From: Pseudomonas graminis
Lineage (GTDB): Bacteria > Pseudomonadota > Gammaproteobacteria > Pseudomonadales > Pseudomonadaceae
Length of the DNA stretch: 64,000 bases
NCBI RefSeq assembly: GCF_004364335.1
Contig: NZ_SOCR01000001.1
Coordinates: forward strand, 515,393 to 579,392
Direction of reading: 5' to 3'
Positions 9,001 through 17,898 of the stretch are shown in pieces. The notes beneath the pieces are model-generated. The model was not told the origin of the DNA and did not search any database. It saw nothing but the letters and a program-made list of their open reading frames with translations. Position 1 is the stretch's first letter. Every line of letters starts with the position of its first letter. The position numbers and the translations under genes were made by a program.

Positions 9001-10458
9001 ATGCCTGCACCCTCCGACCTTATCTACGGGCTTGAAGACCGGCCGCATTTCACCGCCGCGATCTTCGCGGCGTTGCAGCACGTGCTGGCCAGTTTCGTCG
9101 GCATCATCACCCCGACCCTCATCGTCGGCAGCGTGCTCGGGCTCGACAGCGAAGTGCCCTACCTGATCAGCATGGCGCTGTTCGTGTCCGGACTGGGCAC
9201 CTTCGTTCAGGCCAAGCGCTTCGGCCCGATCGGCTCAGGGTTGCTGTGCCTGCAAGGCACCAGTTTCTCCTTCCTCAGCGTCATTCTCAGCGCCGGGTTT
9301 CTGGTCAAGAGTCGCGGCGGCGGCACCGATGAAATCCTTTCGACGATCTTCGGCGTGTGCTTCTGCGCAGCGTTCGTCGAAGTTGCCCTCAGCCAGTTCA
9401 TCGGTAAATTGCGCAAGCTGATCACGCCGGTGGTCACGGGCACGATCATTACCCTGATGGGCCTGTCGCTGTTGAAGGTGGCAATGACCGACATGGCCGG
9501 CGGCTTTGGCGCCAGCGACCTGGGCTCCGCGTCGAACATGGGCCTGGCCGGTCTGGTGCTGATCACCATCGTGGTGCTCAACCGGTTCAACATTCCGTTG
9601 CTGCGCCTGAGCGCGATCATCATCGCCCTGACCCTGGGCTTCGCCGTCGCCTGGTTCATGGGGCGGGTGGATTTTGCGCAGATGCCCCATGTCCCGCTGA
9701 TGAGCCTGCCGGTGCCGTTCAAATACGGGTTTTCCTTCGATCTGCTGGCGTTCATCCCGATTGCGGTGATCTTTCTCGTGTCGCCGCTGGAGGCCGCCGG
9801 GGACCTCACCGCCAACTCGATGATTTCCCGGCAGCCGGTGAGCGGGCCGGTGTACATCCGCCGGATCAAGTCAGGGCTGCTGGCGGACGGGCTGAATTCG
9901 GCCCTGGCCGCGACGTTCAACAGCCTGCCCATGGTGACCTTCGCGCAGAACAACGGGGTCATTCAGCTGACCGGCGTGGCCAGCCGCTACGTGGCGTTTT
10001 TCATCGCCGGGATTCTGGTGTTGCTGGGCCTGTTCCCGATCATCGGCGCCGTGCTGCAACTGATGCCCAAGCCGGTGCTGGGCGGCGCGACGCTGATCAT
10101 GTTCGGCACCGTGGCGGTGGCGGGCATCAAGATCCTTTCGGAGGCCGGCCTGCATCGGCGCAACATGCTGATCGTGGCGATTTCCCTGGGCATGGGCCTG
10201 GGCGTCGCGGCCGTGCCGGAGGTCCTGCGCGAGCTGCCCAAGGCGCTGCACAACATTTTCGAATCGCCCATCACTGTCGGCGCGTTTTGCGCAATCATCC
10301 TCAATATCTTTCTGCCGGAGGAATACCAGGAGCCGGAGCTCACCGAGTTCGACCCGGAAGCCGCGACCTTCACGGTGCTGCAGGACCCGCCCACCAGCCC
10401 TGAAGCAGAACCTCTGCCAGCGCGCGAGGTCGCACACTTGAATGGTCAGGACATTTAA
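9001..10458 (+). CDS. NCS2 nucleobase:cation symporter (uracil-xanthine permease type)
   Basis: The 485-residue inner-membrane protein has about 12-14 hydrophobic segments. It carries the NCS2 family features: an N-terminal LQHVLASFVGIITPTLIVG, the helix 8 acidic motif SPLEAAGDLTANS, and FAQNNGVIQLTGVASR. Members import xanthine, urate or uracil with protons; the QNNGVI form is typical of the purine-transporting branch (family knowledge). The start at 9001 aligns with the family N-terminus; an ATG at 8845 would add 52 unrelated residues. A lipoprotein gene follows 42 bases later. The divergent ArsR gene is a possible regulator. Confidence 0.92.
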   Translation: MPAPSDLIYGLEDRPHFTAAIFAALQHVLASFVGIITPTLIVGSVLGLDSEVPYLISMALFVSGLGTFVQAKRFGPIGSGLLCLQGTSFSFLSVILSAGFLVKSRGGGTDEILSTIFGVCFCAAFVEVALSQFIGKLRKLITPVVTGTIITLMGLSLLKVAMTDMAGGFGASDLGSASNMGLAGLVLITIVVLNRFNIPLLRLSAIIIALTLGFAVAWFMGRVDFAQMPHVPLMSLPVPFKYGFSFDLLAFIPIAVIFLVSPLEAAGDLTANSMISRQPVSGPVYIRRIKSGLLADGLNSALAATFNSLPMVTFAQNNGVIQLTGVASRYVAFFIAGILVLLGLFPIIGAVLQLMPKPVLGGATLIMFGTVAVAGIKILSEAGLHRRNMLIVAISLGMGLGVAAVPEVLRELPKALHNIFESPITVGAFCAIILNIFLPEEYQEPELTEFDPEAATFTVLQDPPTSPEAEPLPAREVAHLNGQDI

Positions 10459-10500
10459 AGGGGCGTGTTGCGCCCCAGCGACCTGCCACGGGAGTCACCG

Positions 10501-10983
10501 ATGCCGCTACGCCCGATCCGCACCCTCCTCGCCAGCCTGGCCATGGTGCTCGCACTCACTGCCTGCGCGCTGTTTCCCAACCGCGACCCGCTGAACATCA
10601 ACGTGGTGGGTATCGACCCCCTGCCCGGCCAGGATCTGGAAATCCGCTTCGCCGTGAAGCTGCGCCTGCAGAACCCCAACGACACCGACATCCAGTACGA
10701 TGGCGTAGCGCTGAACCTGGACGTCAACGGCCGCTTGCTGGCCTCAGGCGTCAGTGACCAGAAAGGCACGATCGGCCGGTTCTCCGAAGGCGTGTTGACG
10801 GTGCCCGTCACCGTGTCAGCCTTTGCCGCCCTGCGTCAGGCGGTGGGCCTCGCCGATCAGCAACGGCTGGACAACCTGCCTTACGAACTGCACGGCAAGC
10901 TGGCCGGCGGATTGTTCGGCACGATGCGCTTTGAGGACAGCGGCACGCTGAGCCTGCCGAAACCGGCCAGCGGTACCTGGTGA
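10501..10983 (+). CDS. LEA type 2 / WHy-domain lipoprotein
   Basis: The 160-residue protein starts at an ATG preceded by GGGAG. A lipoprotein signal (TLLASLAMVLALTACALF, Cys near 21) predicts membrane anchoring. The mature part reads like the water-stress and hypersensitive-response (WHy/LEA14) fold: INVVGIDPLPGQDLEIRFAV, then NPNDTDIQYDGVALNLDVNG. Bacterial members are linked to desiccation or envelope stress, without a defined reaction. It may be co-transcribed with the permease gene, and it is convergent with the LacI gene, 7 bases apart. Confidence 0.85.
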   Translation: MPLRPIRTLLASLAMVLALTACALFPNRDPLNINVVGIDPLPGQDLEIRFAVKLRLQNPNDTDIQYDGVALNLDVNGRLLASGVSDQKGTIGRFSEGVLTVPVTVSAFAALRQAVGLADQQRLDNLPYELHGKLAGGLFGTMRFEDSGTLSLPKPASGTW

Positions 10984-10990
10984 TTACGAC

Positions 10991-12037
10991 TCAGCTGCTT
11001 TCCCGCCCGATCAACCGGCACTGCAGCAGATTCAAACGCTGAAACACCTCGTCCGCGCCGATCACACCAAGCCGTTGCAGCACCCGCTCGGCAGCGAGCA
11101 CACCGATCTGCAATGCGGGCGGCTTGATCGTGCTGAGGCTGGGCATGAGCATTTCGGCGAAGGGGTAATCACCGAAACCCAGCATCGCGCAATCACCCGG
11201 AATGTTCACCCCGGCACGCTGGGCCGCGAGCAAACCGCCCGCAGCGAGGTTGTCGTTGGCGAAGAAGATCGCATCGGGAGGCGCGGCGCGCTGCATCAAT
11301 TCGGTGAGCGCCTGCTTGCCGGCTTCGAACGGTGCGAGATCGGCGGCCGGGGTGAAAATCTGCGGACTGACCCCGGCCTCTTCCAGCGCCTGGACATACC
11401 CGGCACAGCGTTCTTGCGCGCTGAAGTCCCCCGCCGCACTGTTGAGCACGAACGTGATCCGCTGATAGCCGCGCTCAAGCAGATAACGCGCACCGGTGAG
11501 GCCGACTTCGTGGTGGGAAAAGCCGATCTGGATCGGCGCACGCCCGGGCTGGTAGTCCCAGGTTTCAATCAGCGGAATGTCCACCGCTGCGAGCATCTTC
11601 TCCGTCGCCTCACTGTGGAAGTGGCTGGTGACCACCAGCGCAGCGGGTGACCAACCAAGAAACGCGCGGATTGCCCGTTCTTCCTGCTCGGTGGAGAAGT
11701 AGCTCGACGCCAGCAGTAACTGATAGCCGTGCTGCGCCAGGGTGTCGCTGAAACCCTGAATGGTGTCCGCAAAAATCGGCCCGGAGATGTTCGGCACCAC
11801 CATCGCCACGATCCTGCCCTTGGCCGACGCCAGCCCTCCGGCAACCAGATTGGGCACGTAACCCAATTCGGCAACGGCCGCCGCGATGCGCTGGCGGTGC
11901 TCGTCCGACACCTGATCAGGCTGATTGAAATAGCGCGACACGGTCATCGTCGACACACCGACATGGCGGGCAACGGCGTCCTGGGTCACGCGCCCGGCAC
12001 CGCGTCGCTTGCGTGGCGGATCTGCTGGATCGGTCAA
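10991..12037 (-). CDS. LacI-family transcriptional regulator
   Basis: The protein of about 348 residues begins with a basic tail and a LacI-type helix-turn-helix (VTQDAVARHVGVSTMTVSRY, hinge PNLVAGGLASAKGRI), followed by a periplasmic-binding-protein-like effector domain (MVVPNISGPIFADTIQGFSD and later IFFANDNLAAGGLLAAQRAG). I prefer the TTG at 12037, which has GGAG eight bases ahead; a GTG at 12046 overlaps that site. The gene is divergent from a TonB receptor-monooxygenase-binding protein operon, which it most likely represses. LacI regulators usually sense sugars, which hints at a sugar-linked ligand for that operon. The intergenic region holds perfect palindromes. Confidence 0.92.
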   Translation of the reverse strand: MTDPADPPRKRRGAGRVTQDAVARHVGVSTMTVSRYFNQPDQVSDEHRQRIAAAVAELGYVPNLVAGGLASAKGRIVAMVVPNISGPIFADTIQGFSDTLAQHGYQLLLASSYFSTEQEERAIRAFLGWSPAALVVTSHFHSEATEKMLAAVDIPLIETWDYQPGRAPIQIGFSHHEVGLTGARYLLERGYQRITFVLNSAAGDFSAQERCAGYVQALEEAGVSPQIFTPAADLAPFEAGKQALTELMQRAAPPDAIFFANDNLAAGGLLAAQRAGVNIPGDCAMLGFGDYPFAEMLMPSLSTIKPPALQIGVLAAERVLQRLGVIGADEVFQRLNLLQCRLIGRESS

Positions 12038-12059
12038 AACGCCCACTCCTGCCGAAAGA

Positions 12060-12073
12060 CTGGTTATAACCAG
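12060..12073. promoter_or_regulatory. Perfect palindrome CTGGTTATAACCAG near the LacI start
   Basis: The 14-base palindrome lies 22 bases upstream of the LacI start codon. LacI-family sites normally have a central CG, and this one has a central AT, so it may bind something else or be a secondary site. Confidence 0.4.
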
Positions 12074-12136
12074 AGATTATTTAAAGCTGATTTTTCAGTA
12101 TTGGACGGTCTATCCAATGATTACTGATACTGGCGA

Positions 12137-12150
12137 TGTTAGCGCTAACT
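12137..12150. promoter_or_regulatory. LacI-type operator TGTTAGCGCTAACT
   Basis: GTTAGCGCTAAC (12138-12149) is a perfect 12-base palindrome with the central CG characteristic of LacI/GalR operators. It lies between the divergent LacI gene and the TonB receptor gene, so it is the best candidate operator for both. Confidence 0.65.
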
Positions 12151-12257
12151 GAAAGCATCAGCTACTCGCTTGAGCGAATGCCCACCTCTCTGCCGCGCAG
12201 CACAGCCAGTGGCCGCAGAGCCACCTTCCGACAGGCATTCATCAGCGAGCAACGATC

Positions 12258-14519
12258 ATGCGACAAACAGGGGCGTTCCCTTCACCGAGTCACCTCAGCC
12301 AGGCCATTGCGGCAGCCATGCCTTTGTCATTGGCACTGGCACTGCCGCTGTGCGCACTGCCGGCCTTCGCGGCGGATGTGTCCACCGCGGCGTCAGTCAC
12401 GGCGCAATCACCCGAAACCGCCACCCTGCAAGCCGTGACGGTCACCGCGACACGCCGGGAAGAACCGCTGCAGCAGGTCCCGGTTGCCGTCACCGTGCTG
12501 GATGGTGAACAGCTGGAGCGTGACAACCGCAATGGCGTCGCCAGTATCGCGCAACAGGTCCCTGCGCTGAATTTCCGCACCGGCGCCTCGAACAAGGACA
12601 CCTCATTGTTCATGCGTGGGGTCGGCACGATTTCCACCTCTCCTGGCGTCGAGCCAACCGTCGCGACGGTGGTGGACGGCGTGGTCTACGCGCGGCCCGG
12701 CCAGGCGACCCTGGACCTGCTGGACCTGGAGCGCATCGAAGTCCTGCGCGGCCCTCAAGGCACGCTGTTCGGCAAGAACGCTTCGGCCGGTGTCCTGAAC
12801 ATCGTCAGCAAGGCGCCCACCACAGAGACCCACGGTTACATCGATCAGTCGTACTACAGCGGCAACGAAAGCCGCACCCGTTTCGGCATTGGCGGCAGCC
12901 TGATTCCCGATACGCTGAAGGCCTCGGTCACCACCCTGTTCGGCACCTACGACGGCAACGTGCACAACAAGGCCAACGGGCAGGAGGTCAACGGCTATAA
13001 CCACAAAGGCGCGCGCGGCAAGCTGGAGTTCACCCCCAACGAAGACGTCAAACTGACCGTCATTGGCGACTACATGCAGTCCCATGACGACACCCCCAAC
13101 GGCGTCATCAGCCAGTCGCTGACACCGACCTTCGCCAACGCGCTGTCCCCGGTGCGCGCCGGCAACGACAACCGCGATCTGGTCAGCGATTACCGCAGCC
13201 ATGTCGACGACATCAACAAAGGCCTGTCGGCGCAACTGGACTGGAACCTGGGCGATTACACACTGACCTCGATCACCGCCTGGCGCGGCTGGAACAACAC
13301 CCAGTGGCAGGATGGCGACAGACTGGCCAACGTCAGCGCCGCCTTCCCCGGCACCGAAGACAAGGGCGATCTGGATTTCAACCAGTACTCCCAGGAGCTG
13401 CGACTGGCCTCGCCGAAAGGGCAGTTTCTCGAGTACGTCGGCGGCCTGTATTACATGCACGGCAAAGACGACGAAACCTACCGCCGCACGCTGATCACGC
13501 CCACCGCGACCCACACCGGCGTCGCCGACTACAGCACCATCAGCGACAGCTACGCGGTGTTCGGCGAAAGCACGCTGAATTTCACCTCGGCGTTTCGCGG
13601 CATCGCCGGGCTGCGCTGGACCCACGACGACCTGGAATACGATCACCGCCGCGTCTCGACTTCCGCCACCACGGTCAGTGGCATCCAGCCCGGCACCAGC
13701 AGCTCCGGTTCGGTGGACGAAGACGGCTGGTCCGGGCGGCTGGGCGCGCAATATGACCTGAGCGACTCGGTCATGGCGTACCTCACCTACTCGCGCGGCT
13801 ACAAAGGCCCGGCCTACAACGTGTTTTTCAACATGCAGCCCCGGGACACCGGCGCCCTCAAACCCGAGACCTCGAACAACTGGGAGCTGGGCATCAAGGC
13901 CACCACTTGGAACCACCGCCTGACCACCAACGTGGCGGTGTTCCACAGCGAGTACAGCAACTATCAGGCAAATTTCTTCGACAGCGTGGCCGGCCAGGTA
14001 GTGACCCGCCTGATCAACGCCGGCAGCGTCAGCACCGAAGGGGTCGAGGCCGATTACGCCTTGCAGGCCACCCGCAATCTGAAATTCTCCGGCGCCATCG
14101 CCTACACCAAGGCACGCATCGACCAGTTCAGCTGCCCGGCGGGCGCGGCGGCGTCCTGTGACGTGAACGGCAAGACGCTGCCCTACGCGCCGGACTGGAA
14201 AAGTTATGTGCGCGCCGATTACACCCTCCCGCTGGACAACGGGCTGGACATTGAACTGGGCACTGACTACAGCTGGCAAAGCGAAGTGCAGTACGACATC
14301 AGCCAGAACCCTGACACCCAACAGGGCGCCTATGGCTTGTGGAACGCCAGCGCCGCCGTGGCCGACTACAGCAATGGCTGGCGCGTCGCGGTGCTGGCGA
14401 AAAACCTGACCGACAAATCCTATTCCCCCCTGCTTGCCAGCGGAACGGGTTACATCTACCGCGCCGTGCCACGGGACGACGAGCGCTACTTCGGCGTGCA
14501 AGTGCGCAAGGATTTCTGA
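12258..14519 (+). CDS. TonB-dependent outer-membrane receptor
   Basis: The 753-residue protein has an extended signal peptide ending near residue 38 (LCALPAFA), a TonB box region LQAVTVTATRRE, a plug domain (QVPVAVTVLDGEQLERDN through LERIEVLRGPQGTLFGKNAS) and a large beta-barrel ending in FGVQVRKDF with the usual C-terminal Phe. It imports a scarce ligand across the outer membrane with TonB energy. It belongs to the FecA/CirA-like general receptor type. It is followed after 46 bases by a flavin monooxygenase and a sulfonate-type binding protein, so the cargo is likelier an organosulfur or organonitrogen compound than a siderophore (inference). The divergent LacI gene probably controls it. 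Confidence 0.93.
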   Translation: MRQTGAFPSPSHLSQAIAAAMPLSLALALPLCALPAFAADVSTAASVTAQSPETATLQAVTVTATRREEPLQQVPVAVTVLDGEQLERDNRNGVASIAQQVPALNFRTGASNKDTSLFMRGVGTISTSPGVEPTVATVVDGVVYARPGQATLDLLDLERIEVLRGPQGTLFGKNASAGVLNIVSKAPTTETHGYIDQSYYSGNESRTRFGIGGSLIPDTLKASVTTLFGTYDGNVHNKANGQEVNGYNHKGARGKLEFTPNEDVKLTVIGDYMQSHDDTPNGVISQSLTPTFANALSPVRAGNDNRDLVSDYRSHVDDINKGLSAQLDWNLGDYTLTSITAWRGWNNTQWQDGDRLANVSAAFPGTEDKGDLDFNQYSQELRLASPKGQFLEYVGGLYYMHGKDDETYRRTLITPTATHTGVADYSTISDSYAVFGESTLNFTSAFRGIAGLRWTHDDLEYDHRRVSTSATTVSGIQPGTSSSGSVDEDGWSGRLGAQYDLSDSVMAYLTYSRGYKGPAYNVFFNMQPRDTGALKPETSNNWELGIKATTWNHRLTTNVAVFHSEYSNYQANFFDSVAGQVVTRLINAGSVSTEGVEADYALQATRNLKFSGAIAYTKARIDQFSCPAGAAASCDVNGKTLPYAPDWKSYVRADYTLPLDNGLDIELGTDYSWQSEVQYDISQNPDTQQGAYGLWNASAAVADYSNGWRVAVLAKNLTDKSYSPLLASGTGYIYRAVPRDDERYFGVQVRKDF

Positions 14520-14565
14520 ACCATGGGCGAATCTCCACAAGGACACTGCATGAAAGGCATCGGCA

Positions 14566-15966
14566 ATGAGCACTGATTCCCGGCAAACAAGCACTGAGCC
14601 CCGGCAAATGAAACTGGGCGCGTTTCTGATGGCCACCGGGCACCACGTTGCGGCGTGGCGTCACCCGGACGTGCCGGCCGATGCGGGCCTGGACTTCAAG
14701 CACTACAAACACTTGGCGCAGGTGGCCGAAGCGGCGAAGTTCGACACGCTGTTCATCGCCGACAGCGTGGCGGCCGCGACCGGAGACGCCGCCAGCTCCA
14801 TGGCGCGTTCGGACCACTTTGAACCCCTGACGCTGGTCTCGGCGCTGAGTGCCGTGACCGAGCGCATCGGTCTGATCGTCACCGCCACCACCAGCTACAA
14901 CGAGCCCTTTCACATCGCCCGTAAATTCGCCTCTCTGGATCACTTGTCCGGAGGCCGTGCTGGCTGGAACCTGGTGACGTCGGACGCCGCTGCCGAGGCC
15001 CTTAATTTCGGTCGCGACGAGCACATTGATCATGCCGAGCGCTACAGCCGCGCCCGGGAGTTTCATCAGGTGGTGACCGGCCTGTGGGACAGCTGGGACG
15101 ACGATGCTTTCGTCCGAGACAAGGCCAGTGGCGCGTATTACCGCCCAGACGGCGTGCACGTGCTCGATCATCAGGGTAAACACTTCAAAGTGAAAGGGCC
15201 GCTCAATGTGGCCCGCTCCCCCCAGGGTCAGCCAGTGGTGGTTCAGGCCGGCTCGTCGGAGGCGGGCCGAGCGCTGGCGGCGCAAACCGCCGAAGTAGTC
15301 TTCACCGCACAGCCTTCGCTGGCCGCCGCCCAGGCGTTTTATCAAGACCTGAAGTCCCGCGCCGTCGGATTCGGCCGAGATCCCGAAACGCTCAAGATCA
15401 TGCCCGGCATGTTTGTGGTGGTTGGCGACAGCGAGGCCCAGGCCCGGGAAAAATTCGAAGCGTTCCAGGCGTTGGTGGAGCCACGCGTCGGTGTCGCCTT
15501 ATTGGGGAGAATGCTGGGCAATTTCGACCTGTCGGGTTACCCGCTGGACGAACCCTTGCCCCCGCTGCCATTGACCCAGAGCGGTCAGCAAAGCCGCCAG
15601 GCCCTGCTTTCGCAACTGGTGCAGGACGAACACCTGACCCTGGCGCAGCTCGGCCGAAAAATCGCTGGCGGCCGGGGGCACTTCAGCGTCATTGGCACCG
15701 CGAGCCAAATTGCCGATCAGTGGCAGGCCTGGTTCGAGCAAGGCGCGGCCGACGGCTTCAACGTGCTCGTGCCGCACTTGCCGGGCGGGCTGGAAGACGT
15801 CGCGCAAGAGGTGATTCCGGAGCTGCAGCGGCGGGGTTTGTTCCGGCGGGATTACACCGGCATCACCTTGCGCGAGCACCTGGGTTTGCAGCGTCCGGCC
15901 AACCGGTTCAGCACGCCGCCAGGGCATCGCTTGACACAAACGGACGAAGAGGGTTTGAAGGCATGA
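14566..15966 (+). CDS. LLM-class FMN-dependent monooxygenase (NtaA/SnaA/DszA family)
   Basis: The 466-residue cytoplasmic enzyme shows the NtaA/DszA subgroup pattern of the luciferase-like superfamily: MKLGAFLMATGHHVAAWRHP, FIADSVAAATG, the substrate-loop region SGGRAGWNLVTS, then HIDHAERYSRAREFHQVVTG and GQPVVVQAGSSEAGRALAA. Relatives oxidise sulfones, sulfonates, dibenzothiophene sulfone or nitrilotriacetate with reduced FMN from a separate reductase; no reductase gene is seen nearby. Its stop overlaps the start of the next gene (ATGA at 15963), so translation is coupled. The pairing with a sulfonate-type binding protein suggests sulfur release from an organic compound; the exact substrate is unknown. 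Confidence 0.92.
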   Translation: MSTDSRQTSTEPRQMKLGAFLMATGHHVAAWRHPDVPADAGLDFKHYKHLAQVAEAAKFDTLFIADSVAAATGDAASSMARSDHFEPLTLVSALSAVTERIGLIVTATTSYNEPFHIARKFASLDHLSGGRAGWNLVTSDAAAEALNFGRDEHIDHAERYSRAREFHQVVTGLWDSWDDDAFVRDKASGAYYRPDGVHVLDHQGKHFKVKGPLNVARSPQGQPVVVQAGSSEAGRALAAQTAEVVFTAQPSLAAAQAFYQDLKSRAVGFGRDPETLKIMPGMFVVVGDSEAQAREKFEAFQALVEPRVGVALLGRMLGNFDLSGYPLDEPLPPLPLTQSGQQSRQALLSQLVQDEHLTLAQLGRKIAGGRGHFSVIGTASQIADQWQAWFEQGAADGFNVLVPHLPGGLEDVAQEVIPELQRRGLFRRDYTGITLREHLGLQRPANRFSTPPGHRLTQTDEEGLKA

Positions 15967-16907
15967 GGACATTGCGCACAGTGGTCGGCGCTTTACTGGC
16001 CGTGATCGGCATCAACCTGGCGTACGCGAACCTGGCGGCTGCCGCCGATCCGACCGAGCTGCGAATTGGCTATCAGAAGGGCTCAATTGCGTTGGTGCTG
16101 GCCAAGGAACAGGGCCTGCTGGAGAAGCGCTTCCCGGACACCCGCGTGCAGTGGATCGAATTCCCGGCCGGGCCGCAGATGCTGGAGGCCTTGAACATCG
16201 GTGCGCTGGACGTGGGCTCCACCGGCGATATTCCGCCGCTGTTCGCCCAGGCCGCCGGCGCCGATCTTCTCTACATTGGCGCCGAACCGGCCAAGCCGCA
16301 GGCGGAAACGCTGCTGGTCGCGGCCGACAGCCCGCTGCATCAGGTGGCGGATTTGAAGGGCAAGAAGGTGGCGTTCCAGAAAGGCTCGAGCTCGCACAAC
16401 CTGATCCTCCGCGCCCTGAACCATGCCGGGCTGAAATACACCGACATCCAGCCGGTCTACCTCAGCCCCGCCGATGCCCGCGCGGCGTTCGAACAAGGCA
16501 GCGTCGATGCCTGGGCGATCTGGGAACCGTTTTCGTCGCTGGCCCTGAGCGGCGGCCGGGCTCGGTTGCTGGCGGACGGCTCAGGCCTGGGACTGTCCGG
16601 GCCGGTCTATACGGCCAGACGTTCGTACGCCAGTGAGCACGGACCCTTCATCAACGCGGTGCTGGAACAGCTGACACATGCCGAGGCGCTGACCCGCAGC
16701 CAGCGGCAGCTGAGCCTGGACGTGCTGACCCGCTCGATGGGCCTGCCTCAAGCGGTGATTGCCCGCTACATGGACAACCGCCCCGCTTCGCCGATCCTGC
16801 CGATCACCCCGCAGATCATTGCGGCGCAGCAGCAGACAGCCGATCTGTTCTTCGAAAACCATTTGCTGCCCAAGCGCCTCGACGTGAGCGCGGCAGCCGG
16901 GCCGTAG
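15963..16907 (+). CDS. Aliphatic sulfonate-type ABC transporter substrate-binding protein (SsuA-like)
   Basis: The 314-residue protein has a signal peptide ending ANLAAAA and an NMT1/SsuA-like body: TELRIGYQKGSIALVLAKEQ, FPAGPQMLEALNIGALDVGS, then VAFQKGSSSHNLILRAL and DAWAIWEPF. Such proteins bind sulfonates or taurine in the periplasm and deliver them to SsuBC-type permeases. No permease or ATPase gene follows; an REP pair ends the operon. It must therefore share a transporter encoded elsewhere, or act with the TonB receptor alone (inference). The overlap with the monooxygenase gene argues for a joint function. Confidence 0.92.
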   Translation: MRTLRTVVGALLAVIGINLAYANLAAAADPTELRIGYQKGSIALVLAKEQGLLEKRFPDTRVQWIEFPAGPQMLEALNIGALDVGSTGDIPPLFAQAAGADLLYIGAEPAKPQAETLLVAADSPLHQVADLKGKKVAFQKGSSSHNLILRALNHAGLKYTDIQPVYLSPADARAAFEQGSVDAWAIWEPFSSLALSGGRARLLADGSGLGLSGPVYTARRSYASEHGPFINAVLEQLTHAEALTRSQRQLSLDVLTRSMGLPQAVIARYMDNRPASPILPITPQIIAAQQQTADLFFENHLLPKRLDVSAAAGP

Positions 16908-16920
16908 CCGTACTCTGTCA

Positions 16921-17024
16921 GTGGGACCGGCTTTAGCCGGGAAGGCGTCAGGCGCAACACCGCAAAAACGGGCAAGAATAATGTCGCCTGAACTGACCTC
17001 TTCCCGGCTAAAGCCGGTCCTACC
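16921..17024. repeat. REP pair (REPIN), type 2
   Basis: GGGACCGGCTTTAGCCGGGAA at 16923 onward pairs with the inverted unit TTCCCGGCTAAAGCCGGTCC ending near 17020. It sits just after the sulfonate-type binding protein gene and may protect or terminate that transcript. Confidence 0.85.
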
Positions 17025-17045
17025 AAAACATCGGAGGCGTATCCC

Positions 17046-17303
17046 TTAACCCCGCGCCGCTGCCACCAGACGATTGACCTCGGCGCGCACCATGTTGGCG
17101 TACTCCGGTGGCGACATGGCGTCGAGTTCGCCGCGCACCCACTCCGACCATTTGCCCTTGCGCTTGGCCCGCTCGCCCATCAGCCGGGCGGCGTCACCCT
17201 TGGCCTTGCCCAGATTGCTCTGCCACAGATCGAACAGGCGGGACTTTTCGTCCTCGATGGCGGCACGTTCCGGAAGGGTTTTATTGGCCAGGTTGTAGCT
17301 CAT
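17046..17303 (-). CDS. Small conserved hypothetical protein
   Basis: The 85-residue, strongly charged, helix-rich protein begins MSYNLANKTLPERAAIEDEK and contains GKWSEWVRGELDAMSPPEYA. The ATG at 17303 has GAGGT at good spacing; a start at 17324 is possible but lacks a ribosome site. There is no signal peptide or membrane segment. I do not recognise a functional domain. It is divergent from the DUF883 gene. Codon use and composition match neighbours, so it is probably a real cytoplasmic protein. Confidence 0.7.
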   Translation of the reverse strand: MSYNLANKTLPERAAIEDEKSRLFDLWQSNLGKAKGDAARLMGERAKRKGKWSEWVRGELDAMSPPEYANMVRAEVNRLVAAARG

Positions 17304-17503
17304 GGTATGTACCTCGATGTGCAAAACGAAACGCTTGAACGGAGCCGGTGAAGGGCTCGAAAAACGTCAGCATCTTACACCCGTCGAGGGTGAATCCCGA
17401 CTCCATCGTTGTACTTTTTGGCCGCTGTCGGAAATGTGCTGCAACTTTTCAGACGCTCATAACTCCATTGCACACTGCCATAACTATTGAAAGGAAATTT
17501 GCC

Positions 17504-17824
17504 ATGGCTCGTAAAACTGCTGCCCAAAACGCCGCTGTCGAACAGATCAAGGATCAAGCGTTCAGCGAACTGGCCGCCCTCATCGAAGAGTCCGACAAAC
17601 TGCTCAAGGACAGCGCTTCACTGGTGGGCGAAGAAGCCGACACCATGCGTGCCCAACTGAGCCAGAAGCTCAAGCAGGCGCTGGAATCCGTGGGCAGCGT
17701 GCGCGAACGCGCCAAGCCAGCGGTCGATGCCACTGAAAACTATATCGGCGGCCACCCATGGCAGACCGTAGCGGTCTCCGCAGGTTTTGGTCTGGTGGTG
17801 GGTCTGTTGCTGGGCCGTCGTTGA
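17504..17824 (+). CDS. ElaB/YqjD/DUF883-family membrane-anchored protein
   Basis: The 106-residue protein has a long amphipathic helix (about residues 5-75, rich in Glu, Lys and Ala) followed by NYIGGHPWQTVAVSAGFGL and a single C-terminal membrane helix ending in LLLGRR. This is the layout of YqjD and ElaB, inner-membrane proteins reported to bind ribosomes in stationary phase in E. coli. GAAAGGA precedes the ATG. It stands alone as a monocistronic unit. Confidence 0.9.
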   Translation: MARKTAAQNAAVEQIKDQAFSELAALIEESDKLLKDSASLVGEEADTMRAQLSQKLKQALESVGSVRERAKPAVDATENYIGGHPWQTVAVSAGFGLVVGLLLGRR

Positions 17825-17898
17825 TAAACGACGTCTGACTCTGTAGCAAGATTGGCCTTGGCCGGGGGCATCGCATAATGCCGCCGGCTTTAGATCCC

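Noticed and set aside
12603..14636. Open frame of 677 codons on the minus strand
   Set aside because: It is opposite the TonB receptor gene, which has signal peptide, TonB box, plug and C-terminal Phe. The minus frame has biased shadow composition.
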